DNA of 64,000 nt from Campanula takesimana. Lineage: Eukaryota; Streptophyta; Magnoliopsida; Asterales; Campanulaceae. How positions within the stretch are numbered: the stretch's first letter is position 1; every line of letters starts with the position of its first letter. This document shows positions 1 through 11,894 of this stretch, in pieces. The notes under the pieces were generated by a model. The model had not been told where the DNA came from and ran no database searches. It was given only the letters and a program-made list of their open reading frames with translations. The position numbers were made by a program, and so were the translations under genes. The DNA is taken from NCBI GenBank assembly GCA_026119855.1, contig JAOWBW010000220.1:550828-614827 (forward strand), given 5' to 3'.

Positions 1-2
1 AA

Positions 3-873
3 AATCTGCAGGCTTTTGCAGGCCCTGTTGATGACCTCCGTGACAAACTGACAAAGATGGAAGAGTTGTTAGAGTATGCGCACGTTAGACGAGATAAGCG
101 TACATCTGAAATCATTGATCTGGCTGATCATTTGATCGACTATGTTCAAAAGTACATGATCGTCCAAGAAGAGTCAAAGCTTTTCGGGTTCAGAGAGCGT
201 TTGTTGCGCCCAAAAGTCGTTTTGGCAATCAAGAACATCACAACCAAAATCAATGATTTTCTCATCAGCCAAAGTGGAGCTCGAGATTTGGATGTTGCAA
301 GAAGAGCTTATATAGTGCAAGATCTGTCCCGTTTCCATGAAAACGAATTCGTTGGAAGGGAGGAAGATATCTCTAAATTGGTGCCGTATTTGGTTGATGA
401 GGAAAATGAACATTTTGGTGTGATTTCCATATATGGTATGGGGGGTTTGGGGAAGACCACCCTTGCTAGGAAACTCTACAAAGACAAGAAAGTGTTGCGC
501 CATTTCAAAAGTTTTGCTTTTGTTTGCGTGAGCGAGCAATGCCAAACTGAAGATATTTTGAAACATATCCTTCAACAACTTGTTCCCCGTAAGGAGGAAG
601 AGATCAAGGGCATGACTAAGGAGGTTGTAATCGAATGTCTTCAAAGAGTAGAAGGAGAGAAAAATTGCTTGGTTGTCATTGACGACATTTGGTCAGTTCG
701 TGACTGGGAAAGTCTGAGTATTGGCTTACCCAATGGATGCAAAGGGAGCAAAGTACTACTTACCACTCGGATCAAGGAGGTCGCAGATAAGGGATTTTGC
801 TACTCTTTGAAGTGCTTAAGCGAAGACGAGTGCTGGGAGCTCTTTCAAAAGAAAGTATATTCCCTCAGCAGAG
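3..873 (+). CDS. CC-NB-ARC-LRR (CNL) disease resistance protein, exon 1, 5' partial
   Basis: Intracellular immune receptor that senses pathogen effectors and switches through ADP/ATP exchange in its NB-ARC domain. The frame is open to the window edge, so the true start and the first part of the Rx-type coiled coil lie outside. Counting from the internal Met at base 57: a degenerate EDVID region (DLADHLIDYV, about 21-30), VGREEDI (99-105), P-loop GMGGLGKTT (127-135), RNBS-A FVCVSE, kinase-2 CLVVIDDIW (204-212), RNBS-B KVLLTTR (232-238) and an RNBS-C-like segment LKCLSEDECWELF (251-263). All nucleotide-binding motifs look intact. The frame ends at a GT donor (G|GTTAGT, intron from 874), leaving one base of a split codon that fits the acceptor at 3033/3034. 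The motif set resembles RPP8/RPP13-type CNLs. The family assignment is firm; the exact subfamily is inferred. Confidence 0.93.
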
Positions 874-1876
874 GTTAGTATTAATGAGCTATTTCTCCAA
901 TCTTTTATGTTTAATACTCCTTCCATCCGAAACTAAATGATTTTTTTAAAAAAAAGAAAAAAAAAAACAAATTTGCTCTTGATTCAGCAAGAGCAAATTT
1001 GAAAACTTTTTGGACATAAATCAACAACAGCAAATTTGAAAACTTTCTGGACATTGATATTCTTTTTGGGACGAAGTTAATAGTACATAGCTTGTGATTC
1101 CTTTTCATCGTCTTCTTAAGTATATACTCCCTCCGTCCCACAATAATGTGCACACTTTTGGGTGTCGATGGGGATTAAAGAAATAATAGTAGTAGATAAT
1201 TGTTGTGAGTATGAAAAATGAAGGAGGCGAGAGAAAGTTAGTAGGGAATAGTGGTGTGTTGGGAATATGCCTTTGAAACAATAGGCATTTCATTAAGGAT
1301 ATGTCTGCAAAAAGGTATAGTAATTCCTGGGACTTGATCGGCAAGGAAGTGAGAATAGCAACCAACAAAGCAGCAGGTGTAAGGAATGCTGCATGGGTTA
1401 CCCCAAACAACCCTTACAAGTCCTTAAAATAAGGGGAAATGACAATTTCGGGTCCAAAATTTAGGGGGGTGTGCCAATAGGGGTCCGATGTTTCAATTTT
1501 GTCAATTTAGGGTCCAATGTTAACAACGTTAGTCAATTTGAGGTTTTTTTGACGGAAATGTTAGAAAAAATCGTTAAGTGGCCACGTGAGTTGCAAATGC
1601 AACATAACTGACGTTATTTGGAGTTAAAATTACCAATTTACCCTTCATACCAGACCCTAAATTGACAAAATCCTAAAGTTTGGACCCTGTTTTGTCATTT
1701 TTTAAAATTAACAAATTAAATTTCAAAATTTTCCACTTCACCATATATTAATTAAATAAAAAATATTATGTATTCAAATTTAAAATAAATATTGTATTAG
1801 ATATAAATATATCATTACCCTATCAATAACTATAACAGGAAAAAACAAAATAGAATAGTAATATTAAATATTAATG

Positions 1877-1913
<37 letters not shown>

Positions 1914-3033
1914 TTTAAACATAAACAATACATAAATAAAAATTACTTAAAGAAAATATTTTTTTGTAACAAATATATATATATTTTACCAAATGTACTG
2001 ATTCAAAGTAAACAAATAAAAATATTAAATATTAAAAATAAATATTGTACTAGATATAAATATGTCATTACCTTATGTATTTCTAGGCCTATTGTGTAAG
2101 TTGTGCTATTTGATAGTTCTTCATTATTAATTTATAGACAATTATATTTATTTGTAATTACAAACATATAGCCTTAAAAGATAAAGTCCAATAAGACTAC
2201 AAGGGCTAGAGAAATTCTTTTAAAAAATGACATATTTATATATTTAGGTATCTTATATTAATTATATTTATTTTTAATTACAATTTTTGTCTTTAGGTAC
2301 TTTATGTTAGTGTCTTTTATATTTTTAAATAATATATATACATATATAGATTTTATTATCTAGTTATCATCTAATATTATCATTCTATTCATTTTTTTCT
2401 ATTATAGTTATTAATGGGGTAATGGCATATTTATATCTAATACAATATTTATTTTAAATTTTAATACATTAAACATGCATAAAAATATTTTTTTATTTAA
2501 TTAATATACCACAAAGTGAAAAAATTTGAAATTTAATTTGTTAATTTTTTAAAATGACAAAACAGGGTCCAAACTTTTGGATTTTGTCAATTTAGGGTCT
2601 GGCATGAAGGGTAAATTGGTAATTTTAACCCTAAATAACGTCAGTTAAGTTGCATGTGCAACACACGTGATGTCTTAAGGATTTTATCTAACATTTCCGT
2701 CAAAAAACCTCAAATTGACTAACGTTGTTAACTTTGGACCCTAAATTGACAAAATTGAAACATCAGACCCCTATTGGCACACACCCCCTAAACTTTGGAC
2801 CCTAAATTGTCATTTCCCCTTAAAATAATAATTGTTCAAAAAGATTTGAACAAGTTTTCATCAAGTTTACTTATTTGATTATTTACTTTATGCGGTTTGT
2901 TTGAGAACTAAAGCATTCTAATGCATTACCAAAAAAATGCATCAATCGCAACATCGGCTCATGTTTTTCTTTTTCGATACAAATATGAGGCAATGCTAAT
3001 CGAAGTTAATGTTTGGCAATTGTAATTTTGTAG
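874..3033 (+). other. NLR intron with inserted transposons
   Basis: Intron of 2160 bp bounded by GTTAGT at 874 and TTTTGTAG at 3026-3033. It splits a codon after its first base, and joining 873 to 3034 keeps the NB-ARC frame (GAT, Asp), which supports the splice sites. It interrupts the gene between RNBS-C and the GLPL motif. It holds a Mutator-like element (1433-2819) and two stretches starting like Stowaway ends (about 917 TACTCCTTCCATCC and 1126 TACTCCCTCCGTCCC) without a matching second end. No coding sequence is visible in it. The insertions probably lengthened a once much shorter intron. Confidence 0.85.
1433..2819. mobile_element. Non-autonomous Mutator-like element (MULE 1) with 9-bp TSD
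   Basis: Element of 1387 bp with terminal inverted repeats of roughly 300 bp. It starts GGGGAAATGACAATTT and ends AAATTGTCATTTCCCC. It is flanked by a perfect 9-bp duplication TTAAAATAA (1424-1432 and 2820-2828), the length typical of Mutator-like insertions. The inner part of each arm carries an ACGTT...CACGTG segment also laid out in the other two MULEs of this window. The centre (about 1745-2515) is very AT-rich with an (AT)n run and no ORF, so it depends on a transposase elsewhere. It lies inside the NLR intron. Confidence 0.88.
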
Positions 3034-4823
3034 ATACCCAAGTAGCAGAAAGAATGGAAGCGTTAGGAAGGGAAATGATTGCATGGTGTCGAGGTATCCC
3101 CCTAGCAGTTCTTGTGCTCAGAGGTGTTTTAGTGACAAAAGGCAGCCTACGCGAGTGGCAAAGGTTCTATGAAAGCAAAAACAAGGGAGGAGAGTTGTAT
3201 GAACAATTCAAAGGGGAGGTGAGGGAAGAGTTGTTCTTTAGTTATGTAGAGTTACCATACCCACTCAAGACTTGTTTTCTTTACTTGGCCAATTTTGCTG
3301 AAGATGAGGAGATCAATGTAGAGGATGTGTACATGTTATGGGATGCTGAAGGACTGATTTTGTCAAAGGATAGAGAAGCCGGAGAAACAAATATTGATGT
3401 GGCAAAGAGGTATTTGGGTGAATTGGTAGGAAGAAGCATGGTTGAAGCAGAACTTGTAGAGGTGCATCAGAATGGCTGGAGAAGCTTCAAATCATGTCGT
3501 CTTCACGATTTGATGAGAGAACTATGCTTGTCAATAATTAAAAAGGAAAATTTTCTCAAATTCAATGATTACAGAAGCCAATATAGAGACAACGTGGTCG
3601 TGATGAGTTCCTCTAGTCTAATAAATGGTACTGAGATGGCTCCTAGGCAGACCTTGTATTTTTTGGAGGATCAGGATTATGTGGTTGGTGATAAACAAAA
3701 GGCCAATCGGCATGTGAGGTCTCTTAGATTAATCGATGGAAGGGCAAACGGACCAGCCAATTTGAAGAAGCTGGATTTGCTTAGAGTACTAACCATTTCA
3801 GCTACAGGTGTAGGGAAGGGAGAGTTCATAAATGAACTCATCCACCTTAGATACTTGAAACTTATTTTTCCTTTGGGAGTAAATTTTCCATCATCCATAG
3901 ACAAGTTGGTATACTTGCAGACTCTAAATTTACAACGTCATTGGGCTCATCCTATTATTATACCAGATGTGTTGCTAAGGAAATTGAAGAGACTGAAACA
4001 TCTATTTCTTCCCTGGGGAGGGTATGGCTACGACTACGAGGTGATGCCTAAAACATCGAGATTGAGAATGGATGGGCTGACAGAGTTGGAGACGCTAGTA
4101 AACCTCAATTCAATAACGTGTGAGATGAAAGATGTGATTCAGCTTACCAATCTTAAAAGATTTGAGTGTGAAATTCATATCTGGAGTGAGGATGATGGTA
4201 AGGTGATGAAGGAAGTCATGGATAAGTTGAATTTGGGTCCAACGGGGACTTTATTGCTTCGACTCTATTTGAGAAATCAAGAGACAGAAGAGCATTCAGA
4301 TATTTTAAACGAAAAACTGCGTGATCAGTGGAAAGGGAGCTTGTATGCATTACACATAAGTAGAGTGAGAGGTAAGTTATTGTCTGAATTTTCCTATTAC
4401 ATCCTACTCACTGAATTAGCTTTGTATGAATTTGAGGTAGAAGAAGACCCATTGCCCACACTGGAGAAACTCCCAAACCTAAAAAGACTATTTTTAATTT
4501 GGGGGGATTTGAAGGGAAAGGAAATGGCTTGCTCTGCAATTGGTTTTCCCAAACTTGAATATCTATCTTTCGAGAGTGTTAAAAACTGGGTGAAGTGGAG
4601 GGTGGAAGAAGGAGCCATGCCAAATCTCTACCACTTATATATTTGTGACTGCAAAGAGTTAGAGAAGCTTCCCGAGCGATTGAAATTCATCACATCCCTT
4701 GATCTATTTGCAGTTCGAGATATGCCCCCATTGTTTATGAGGAGGTTGTTTGGTGGTGAAGAAGGAGAAGAAGGACCTGACTTCCACATCATCCAACATG
4801 TCCCGAATGTGAATATCTATTAA
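3034..4823 (+). CDS. CC-NB-ARC-LRR disease resistance protein, exon 2 and stop
   Basis: Continues the NLR of exon 1 and supplies about 596 residues to a TAA at 4821-4823, giving some 886 visible residues in total, close to the usual CNL size once the missing N-terminus is added. Motifs in order: GLPL motif as GIPLAVLVL (from base 3093), RNBS-D-like CFLYLANFAEDEEI, and the MHD-type motif as CRLHDLM (from about 3495). Then come leucine-rich repeats beginning near LLRVLTISA and HLRYLKLIF and running to the C-terminus (LYICDCKELEKLPERL). No frameshift or early stop is seen, so the gene looks functional in this assembly. The last residues are acidic (GGEEGEEGPDF). A fossil of a close paralogue of its LRR part lies at 35118-41392, pointing to a local NLR cluster. 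Confidence 0.93.
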
Positions 4824-4997
4824 GCCGGAGTACCCTTGTTGGACTCTTGGCACCTCCACTTTTTTATTTACTTTGTACTCATATGGTTACAGATTGGCCG
4901 GGTAATGTTAGCTCCATCCACCACAATATAAACTTCTTTTTTAAGTAATTGAAAGGGTGAATGTTTACTTCTCAATCTTCAATTTATTTGATTGTTG
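4824..4997 (+). other. Presumed NLR 3' untranslated region
   Basis: Short AT-rich stretch after the NLR stop, before a repeat begins at 4998. No clear single polyadenylation signal can be chosen; the AATATAAA-like string near 4925 is one possibility. Inferred from position only. Confidence 0.35.
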
Positions 4998-5800
4998 TTT
5001 CGGTTTGCCAAAAGTAATAGTTACTATAACTAAATGTTACAAATGTGTTACTTATATGTAACAACTTGTATACATAAAAGTAATACATATATACAAAAAA
5101 GTAACTGTGATTTTTTTATATTTTCATCATTTGCCAAAAGTAATACTTATTATAACTAAAATATAACGATCATGTTACTTATATGTAACAGTGATTATAC
5201 ATAATTGTAACACATGTATAGAAAAGTAATAATTCAACCCTTTACACTTTAGAACAAAAAACACTTGTCTTAGTAACATTGTAAAAATAAGAAAGTAACA
5301 ATTTTTATAAACGAATATTACATTTTACTTGTATGATAACATTCTAAAGCAGTTACGTTTACTTGTATAATAGTATGTCCATATGTTTTTAAATAATAAG
5401 TTACAATGAGTTTAATTTATCATGATACATGTAAAAGTATTACATTATTTCTAGAAATCTGTTACAATTTCTACTAAAGTGTTACATTTACTTGTACAAA
5501 TAATTACATTCATGTATATAAGTTGTTATTGTTCAAATGTTACTTTTAAAAAAAAATCAAAATACTAAAAAAAACAAAATCTGCAAAAACACTATTACAT
5601 TTTAGTATAACGATAATTACATTTAGTTATTGTTAGTGTTATAACATATTTATAGTTAGTATTATAGTTGAAAGATGAGTGAAATGAGCTAGTTTTTTTG
5701 TAAAATAAGTGTTACGTTTACTTACAAAAAATATTACTTAAAAGTAAGACATTTGTTACATTTAGTTATACTAAGTATATATTACTTTTGGCAAACGAAA
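4998..5800. repeat. Foldback element rich in GTTAC/GTAAC repeats
   Basis: The ends are inverted copies: TTTCGGTTTGCCAAAAGTAAT on the left and ATTACTTTTGGCAAACGAAA on the right, followed inward by AACTAAATGTTAC and its complement. A third copy of TTTGCCAAAAGTAAT lies at about 5131. Between them GTTAC or GTAAC occurs about fifteen times in some 750 bp, far more than base composition would give. Dense subterminal repeats of a short word are usual for transposase-binding sites in hAT or CACTA elements, but no target duplication or coding region was found, so the class is left open. Confidence 0.6.
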
Positions 5801-6347
5801 AAAACTGTCAAACAAAAAAAAATAAAAAAAATTGGGCCATGGGTCGCTGCCACATGGCAGATTTTGAGTGGAGCATGGATTGAGATCCTATGCTTCGCGA
5901 AAAATGTTGTACATGGGTCATGGGTCGACCCATCTCTTCTATAAAACGGATTTATGTGTTCTTACAAGAGACCACCTCTTTAAACAAACACTTGCTAAAA
6001 GTTGATCGGTAACGTGTAAGTTACTAGTCGTCGAGCTCCTGCCGGTGGCACGGTAACAGTACAACTAGGTGAAAGTACATACAATCTATTGACAGCGCAC
6101 ACATAAAAGAAAAGAAAATCAGAAGAGAACTATATCTATTCTATACTTCACTATATTAGAAACTGAAATCTCTATTTTATTAGCACGTGGCTTTGAATTA
6201 TGTTGAAATCCTTTTTATGTTCTAAGATAAATAATTGAAACCTGCAAATGGAAATCAAAGAAATTAATGGAGCAAATATACCTGATGGAATGCAGTTGTA
6301 AGTAACTCAATTTGCTACTGTGTTGACGATCAATCCACTACCCTTAT
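5801..6347. other. Intergenic stretch, no gene seen
   Basis: Low-complexity A-run followed by unique-looking sequence with a short dyad around GGGTCATGGGTCGACCC (about 5916-5932). ORFs here are short and unlike proteins. It ends at the CTTAT target duplication of the copia element. Confidence 0.5.
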
Positions 6348-6989
6348 TGTTGGGTTAATGCCTTTGAATTTGGGACGCCGAGTTAAAAGATTAAGTAACT
6401 GAAGAATTTCGTAATTCCGGGACGAGCACAGAAGGGTCCGACCGGACTTGGAGAAGGACCCCGCCAGACCAGGCTGACGTCGGAAACCAAGGATTGAGGA
6501 ATGAGGTAGGTCTGACCGGGCTGTAGGAGGAATCCGACCCGACCAGTGGAAGGTCCGATCGGACCAGGCGCTATACCCGGCCGGACTAAGGTCCCAGACT
6601 CCAGTTTCGATCAGGTTTTCGCAGTGACGGAGAAGGAAGGTTTTCAAGTCATTTTTGTACTAGAATTCCAAGTTCCTACCAGATTTTGAAATAGACTTTT
6701 AGTAGTATAAATAGAGGCCATTAGTTTAGATCAAAATTAGCCTCAGCTGAAACGTCTCAGACAGATTATTAGAGTGCTCAGAGAGATCTGTAATTCTACA
6801 GTTGCACAGTTAGGAATTTTGTGATCAAAATTCGTGCAACAGTAATAGTGTGATCTTGTAATCGTTTCTCCAGATTGATAATAATATTCTCTCCCCTCCC
6901 CGTGGACGTAGCCAAGTTGGTGAACCACGTACATCTGTGTTATTGTGATTGCTTGATTTTCTTATCAAGTCTTGTTCATTGCTCTAACA
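6348..6989 (+). repeat. 5' LTR of copia A
   Basis: Begins TGTTGGGTTAATG and ends GCTCTAACA; 642 bp. The upstream third is GC-rich and contains two dyads, GTCCGACCGGAC (6436-6447) and GTCCGATCGGAC (6553-6564), plus CCGGCCGG. A possible TATA signal TATAAATAG is near 6706. It differs from the 3' LTR by substitutions and indels, so the insertion is not very recent. Confidence 0.9.
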
Positions 6990-7069
6990 AGCGGTATCAG
7001 AGCTCTGGTAGTACCAGAGATTTGGTTCGTGGTTAGAGGTTCAGGGATTCTGCTGCAGAGAACGAGAGG

Positions 7070-7894
7070 ATGGTTCAAGGAGCAGATTCGATCGACAAGT
7101 TCAATGGGAAGAATAGTTTTTATCTCTGGCAGATCAAGATGAAGGCTTTTTTGATAGACAAAGATTTATTGGAACTGTTGGAGATTGCAATCAGGGATCG
7201 TAGGGATCCCAAGGGTAAGGCGATCACCACAGAAGGGTCAGAGAAGGACAAACAAGCAGCTGCCAAGGAGGAAGCAGCGTTGAAGAAGTTAGATCAGAAG
7301 GCTCACGCCAAGATCATCAGACAGTTGGCTGATGAGATCCTAACCAATGTGGCAGGAACGGACTCCGGAAGCGATCTTTAGTTAAAATTGTAATACATGT
7401 ACATGACACGTTCATTGATAACCAAGTTATACCTGAATAAGAAGATGTATGATTGTTGCATGACTGAAGGTACGCCCATAAATGATCATCTTGATAGATT
7501 TACTTTTGCATTACTTAAACTGCGTAATATAGGAGTTATTGTGGATGACGAGGATGCAGCCTTGTAGCTTTTAGTATCTTTACCTATGTCTTATGAACAT
7601 TATGTCGATTCGTGCATAAACCGTAAAGATGGTATCTCTCTAGAGGAAGTGAAAACTTTTCTCAAGACGAGAGAGTTACGCCAAAAGGCGAGTGGGAATG
7701 AGGCAGGTACCCAGTCATCAGGTTTGGTTGCTAGTAGCAGTAACAGGGGTTCTAGTGGGAAGAAGAACAATAAAGGTAATTCTTCACACAAGAATGGTCC
7801 GAAACCTGGGGATATCTGTAATTTCTGCAAGGAGAAGGGGCATTGGAAATTCGATTACCCAGAAAGAAGCAAGGCAAGGCATCGGTCAGAGTAA
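7070..7894 (+). pseudogene. copia A gag remnant
   Basis: The first frame starts MVQGADSIDKFNGKNSFYLW, the N-terminal Gag pattern of Tnt1/Tork elements, and stops at 7379. Related sequence continues in other frames (MYDCCMTEGTPINDHLDRF), has a TAG at 7565-7567 in the LLVSLPMSYEHY segment, and reaches a zinc knuckle CNFCKEKGHWKFDYP in which the final Cys is replaced. Gag would form the virus-like particle. Stops and shifts make it a pseudogene. Confidence 0.85.
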
Positions 7895-9321
7895 AGGCCA
7901 TGATGGCCAAGGATAGCAGTTCAGAAAAGGATTATGCTCTAGTTACATCAGAATCAGCACGCGTATCTGATGCGTGGATTCTTGATTCAGGAGCTTCTTA
8001 CCATATCAGTCCTAGGAGAGAATGGTTTACTGATTACAGGCAGATGGATGGCGGTGATATAAGCATGGCCAACAGTGAAGTCTGCAAGGCTGTTGGTATT
8101 GGTTCGATCAAGGTCATGACTCATGATGGTAGGTTTGTCACTTTGAACAAGGTTCGACACGTTCCACTTATGACAAAGAATCTGATTTCTCTTAGTCAGT
8201 TAGACAGCAAAGGGTTCAGTTTCAAAGGTAAAGGTGTAGCAGTTAGTGTTTGTAACGGTTCAGAAGTGGTACTGAGAGGCCTTAAGCGGGGCTCCTTGTA
8301 TTTCCTCCAAGGAAAGACACTTGCAGGGTTGATTATGGCTGCATCATCAGAGGTGAACGAGGGAGATATGTCTAAGCTGTGGCACATCAGGCTCGGGCAC
8401 ATAAGCACTTGAGGGATGTATGAGTTGACTAAAAGATATCTTCTATTTGGCCATAAGATCAAGGATCTTAAATTTTGTGAGCATTGTGTGCTAGGGAAGA
8501 TGAAGCGTAATAGTTTTCCCAAGGGAATACATAACACAAAAGGCGCTCTGGATTACATCCACTCAGATTGTTGGGGACCTTCACGTTAGGAATTTATAAG
8601 GGGGCACAGATAGCTCTTGTCTATGGTTGATGATTATTCGAGGAGGACTTGGGTGGTTATCATGAAGCACAAGAATGGGGCTCTAAGGAATTTCATGGAC
8701 TGGAAGACAGTAGTGGAGAACCAGACAAAGAAGAAGATCAAGAAACTCCGGACAGATAATGGTTTGGAGTTCTGCAGTACTGAGTTCAATTCGTTTTACA
8801 GAGAGGTGGAGATTTCTAGACATCTCACCGTTAGAGGTACGCCACAGCAGAATGGTGTAGCAGAACGAATGAATCAGACATTGCTTGCGAGAGCGTGGTG
8901 CATGCTCTCCAATGAAGAGTTGTCTAAACGTTTTTTGGCAGAAGCGGTTAGTACAGCATGTTACTTGATTAATTGTGGACCTCACGCCTGTATTGGCCTC
9001 AGAGTTCCCCATGAGGTATGGACTGGTAAATCCACGATTGTTTCAAGTGTTGGCGGTGTTGATAAACAAGTGGAGCAACAAGATACTGTAGAGTTAGTTG
9101 TCCCACAGTTAGATGTTGATCAAGATCCACCAAAAGAAACAGAGACTGAAGCACCAGAAATTTCAATTTCAGTTCCCGAAGAACATGGGTTAGCACAAGG
9201 AAGATCTAGAAGAGTAACTTCAGGAAGCCTTCGGAGAGGTATGAATTTGAAGACATGGTGTCTTATGTACTGCAGGTTGCTGAGGAAGTGGAGCCCACTC
9301 TTACGGAACCTTCTACTTTGA
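7843..9321 (+). pseudogene. copia A protease-integrase remnant
   Basis: Protease active-site block WILDSGASYHISP, then the GAG-pre-integrase block LWHIRLGHIST, where a TGA at 8410-8412 breaks the frame. Integrase core pieces follow: HSDCWGPS (first Asp region) with TAG at 8587, MVDDYSRRTWV, LRTDNGLEF (second Asp) and GTPQQNGVAERMN (Glu region). After HEVWTGKS (about 9036) the expected remainder of the integrase C-terminus is missing, so a deletion of a few hundred bases is inferred. No intact enzyme can be made. Confidence 0.85.
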
Positions 9322-10751
9322 AGGAAGCATTTACATGTTCAGAGTCATCTCAGTGGTATGCGGCTATGGGTGATGAGATGGAGTCTCTTCACAAGAATCA
9401 GACTTGGGAGTTGACCACAAGGCCAGAAGGCAGAAAGATTGTGACTTGCAAGTGGACCTTCAAGAAAAAAGAATGGATGTCACCGGCAGAAGGGGTCAAG
9501 TATAAAGCTCACGTTGTTACAAGGGGTTTCACACAGAGAGGGGTGGACTACAATGAGATCTTCTCACCAGTGGTTAGACACACTTAGATCAGAGTTTTGC
9601 TAGCAATAGTAGCACAAAGGGATTTGGAGCTTGAGCAACTAGACGTCAAGACAGATTTCTTGCATGGAGAGTTGGAGGAAGAGATATACATGACACAGCC
9701 GGAAGGATTCCAAGTTCCTGGTAAGGAAGATCAAGTTTGTAGGTTGAAGAAGTCCTTGTATGGACTTAAGCAATCGCCTAGGCAGTGGTACAAGAGGTTT
9801 GACAGCTATATGATAGAGATCGGATATACGAAGAGCCCGTATGATTGTTGTGTGTATCACAATAAGTTGGTAGATGGGTCGTACATCTATTTGGTGCTCT
9901 ATGTAGATGATATGTTGATAGCAGCAGTCAAGAAGTCAGAGATTCAGAAGCTGAAAAGCTTACTGGCCGCAGAGTTTGAGATGAAGGATTTGGGTAACGC
10001 GAAGAAAATTCTGGGTATGGAGATTTATAAAGACAGAGCCAAACAAAAACTGTTCTTATCCCAGAAAATATACATCAAGAAAGTTTTAAAGAGGTTTGGT
10101 ATGTCAACAGCTAAGGCTATAGATACTTCGAGTGCAGTGAATGCACAGTTGTCAGTAGAGTTTGGGCCCAAATCGGTTGAGGAGAAAGAGTATATGGCTC
10201 GAGTACCCTATGCTAGTGCAGATGGTAGTTTGATGTTTACTGCAGTGTGCACTAGCGACGTCGGTCTCGTCTATAGAAGTGGCACAGAATGTGCAGTAGA
10301 GGGTTTCTTAGATTCTGACTATTCAGGTGATGTTGATACAAGAAGATCAATGACCGGATATGTATTCACGCTTAGTGGGTCAGTTGCCAGTTGGAAGGCT
10401 ACATTGCATGCGACAGTGACGTTGTCTACAATAGAAGCAGAATACATGGCATTGACAGAGTCCGCTAAGGAAGGAATATGGTTGAAGGGATTGATCAACG
10501 ATCTTGGGATACATCAGGATTAGGCTATTATTTATTGTGATAGTTTGAGCGCGATTTGTTTGTCCAAGGATCAAGTTCATCATGAGAGGACCAAGCACAT
10601 TGATGTCAAATATCATTTCCTAAGGGATGAGAAATGGGTAAAGGTGAAGAAGGTAGGGACGGCGAACAACCCTGCAGATATGTTCACAAAACCCGTGACG
10701 GGGAGCAAGTTCCAATATTGTTTGGACTTGATGAATGTTCGCAGCTATTAG
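9255..10751 (+). pseudogene. copia A reverse transcriptase-RNase H remnant
   Basis: RT begins in the WYAAMGDEMESLHKNQTW region, has a TAG at 9585, and continues LDVKTDFLHGELEEEIYM, YGLKQSPRQWYKRF and the catalytic LVLYVDDML. RNase H has SMTGYVFTLSGSVASWK and STIEAEYMAL. A short segment between SLMFTAVCTSDV and VYRSGTE is missing compared with the family. A TAG at 10521-10523 cuts off YCDSLSAICL...NPADMFTKPV, the usual RNase H end. Confidence 0.85.
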
Positions 10752-10816
10752 ATAGCAGACGAGGGGAGGGGGAGAAAAGGTTTGTTGTCATGGAGATTCA
10801 AAGTCAAGGTGGAGAT

Positions 10817-11450
10817 TGTTGGGTTAATGCCTTTGAATTTGGGACGCCGAGTTAAAGGATTAAGCAACAGAAGAATTTTGTAATTCCAGGACGAGCACAG
10901 AAGGTTCCGAACCGGGCTTGAGGAATGAGGTAGGTCCGAACCCGACCTGACCAGGCTGACATCGAAAACCAAGGATTGAGGAATGAGGTAGGTCCGACCA
11001 GGATATAGGAGGAATTCGATCGGACCAGGTGCTATACCTGGCCGGACCAAGGTCCCAGACTCCAGTTTCGATCAGGTTTTCGCAGTGACGCAGAAGGAAG
11101 GTTTTCAAGTCAGTTTTGTACTAGAATTCCAAGTTCCTACCAGATTTTGAGATAGACTTTTTGTGGTATAAATATAGTCCATTAGTCTAGATCAAAATTA
11201 GCCTCAGCTGAAACATCTCAGACAGATTATTAGAGTGCTCAGAGAGATATGTAATTCTACAGTTGCACAGTTAGGAATTTTGTGATCAAAATTCGTGCAG
11301 CAGTAAGAGTGTGATCTAGTAATCGGTTCTCCATATTGATAATAATATTCTCTCCCCTCCCCGTGGACGCAGCCAAGTTTGTGAACCACGTAAATCTATG
11401 TTTTTGTGATTGCTTGCTTTTATTATCAAGTCTTGTTCATTAATCTAACA
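10817..11450 (+). repeat. 3' LTR of copia A
   Basis: Begins TGTTGGGTTAATGCC directly after a purine tract and ends TAATCTAACA; 634 bp. The GC-rich block is rearranged compared with the 5' LTR and its dyads are degraded (for example TTCGATCGGACC near 11014). It is followed by the CTTAT duplication. Confidence 0.9.
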
Positions 11451-11642
11451 CTTATCTTCTCATCTGGCTTCAGAACTGCCAATAAAATAAAATAATATGG
11501 CACACTATTTAAAAAAAGAAAAAAAAAACTAAAGCCAAGCCCATCAGAAGTACATAATCTGATTTTTCAACCTTTGAACTAAGGAAAATGTTATTAGTCT
11601 AAGACTCTACGGCGCATAGTCCTAACTATGATAGTATGAATG

Positions 11643-11888
11643 TGTTAAAGAGAAATTTGGTTAAACACATAAGAAATATAATTAGGGTTTCAAAGCTTGG
11701 TTTATTTCATTGATCTCATCTATATTTATAGTACATAAAGGAGAATCCTTTTTAGGAAAGGATTCTAAGGAGTAAGGAACAAGAAAGCAATCTAGAACAA
11801 TTCTAACCTAACCAAATCTCTATCAAATCTGAGATTAATATCAATCGAATCTCCTAAACCCATTAGGAGATCCCAATATTCCATAACA
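11643..11888 (-). repeat. 3' LTR of copia B
   Basis: 246 bp. It is longer than the other LTR mainly because it keeps about 30 bp around CTATATTTATAGTACATAAA, which includes a TATA-like string. Confidence 0.88.
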
Positions 11889-11894
11889 CCCCCC

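Larger units (their letters stand above)
6348..11450 (+). mobile_element. Ty1/copia retrotransposon A (Tork/Tnt1-like), complete but degenerate
   Basis: Element of 5103 bp with two LTRs (6348-6989 and 10817-11450), a TG...CA structure and a perfect 5-bp duplication CTTAT (6343-6347 and 11451-11455). After the 5' LTR comes GCGGTATCAGAGC, a variant of the initiator-Met tRNA primer site; before the 3' LTR comes a purine tract ending GGTGGAGAT. The coding order gag-protease-integrase-RT-RNase H is that of copia. The frame is broken by stops, frameshifts and two inferred internal deletions, so it cannot encode a working polyprotein. A solo LTR of the same family is at 56764-57203. Confidence 0.93.
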
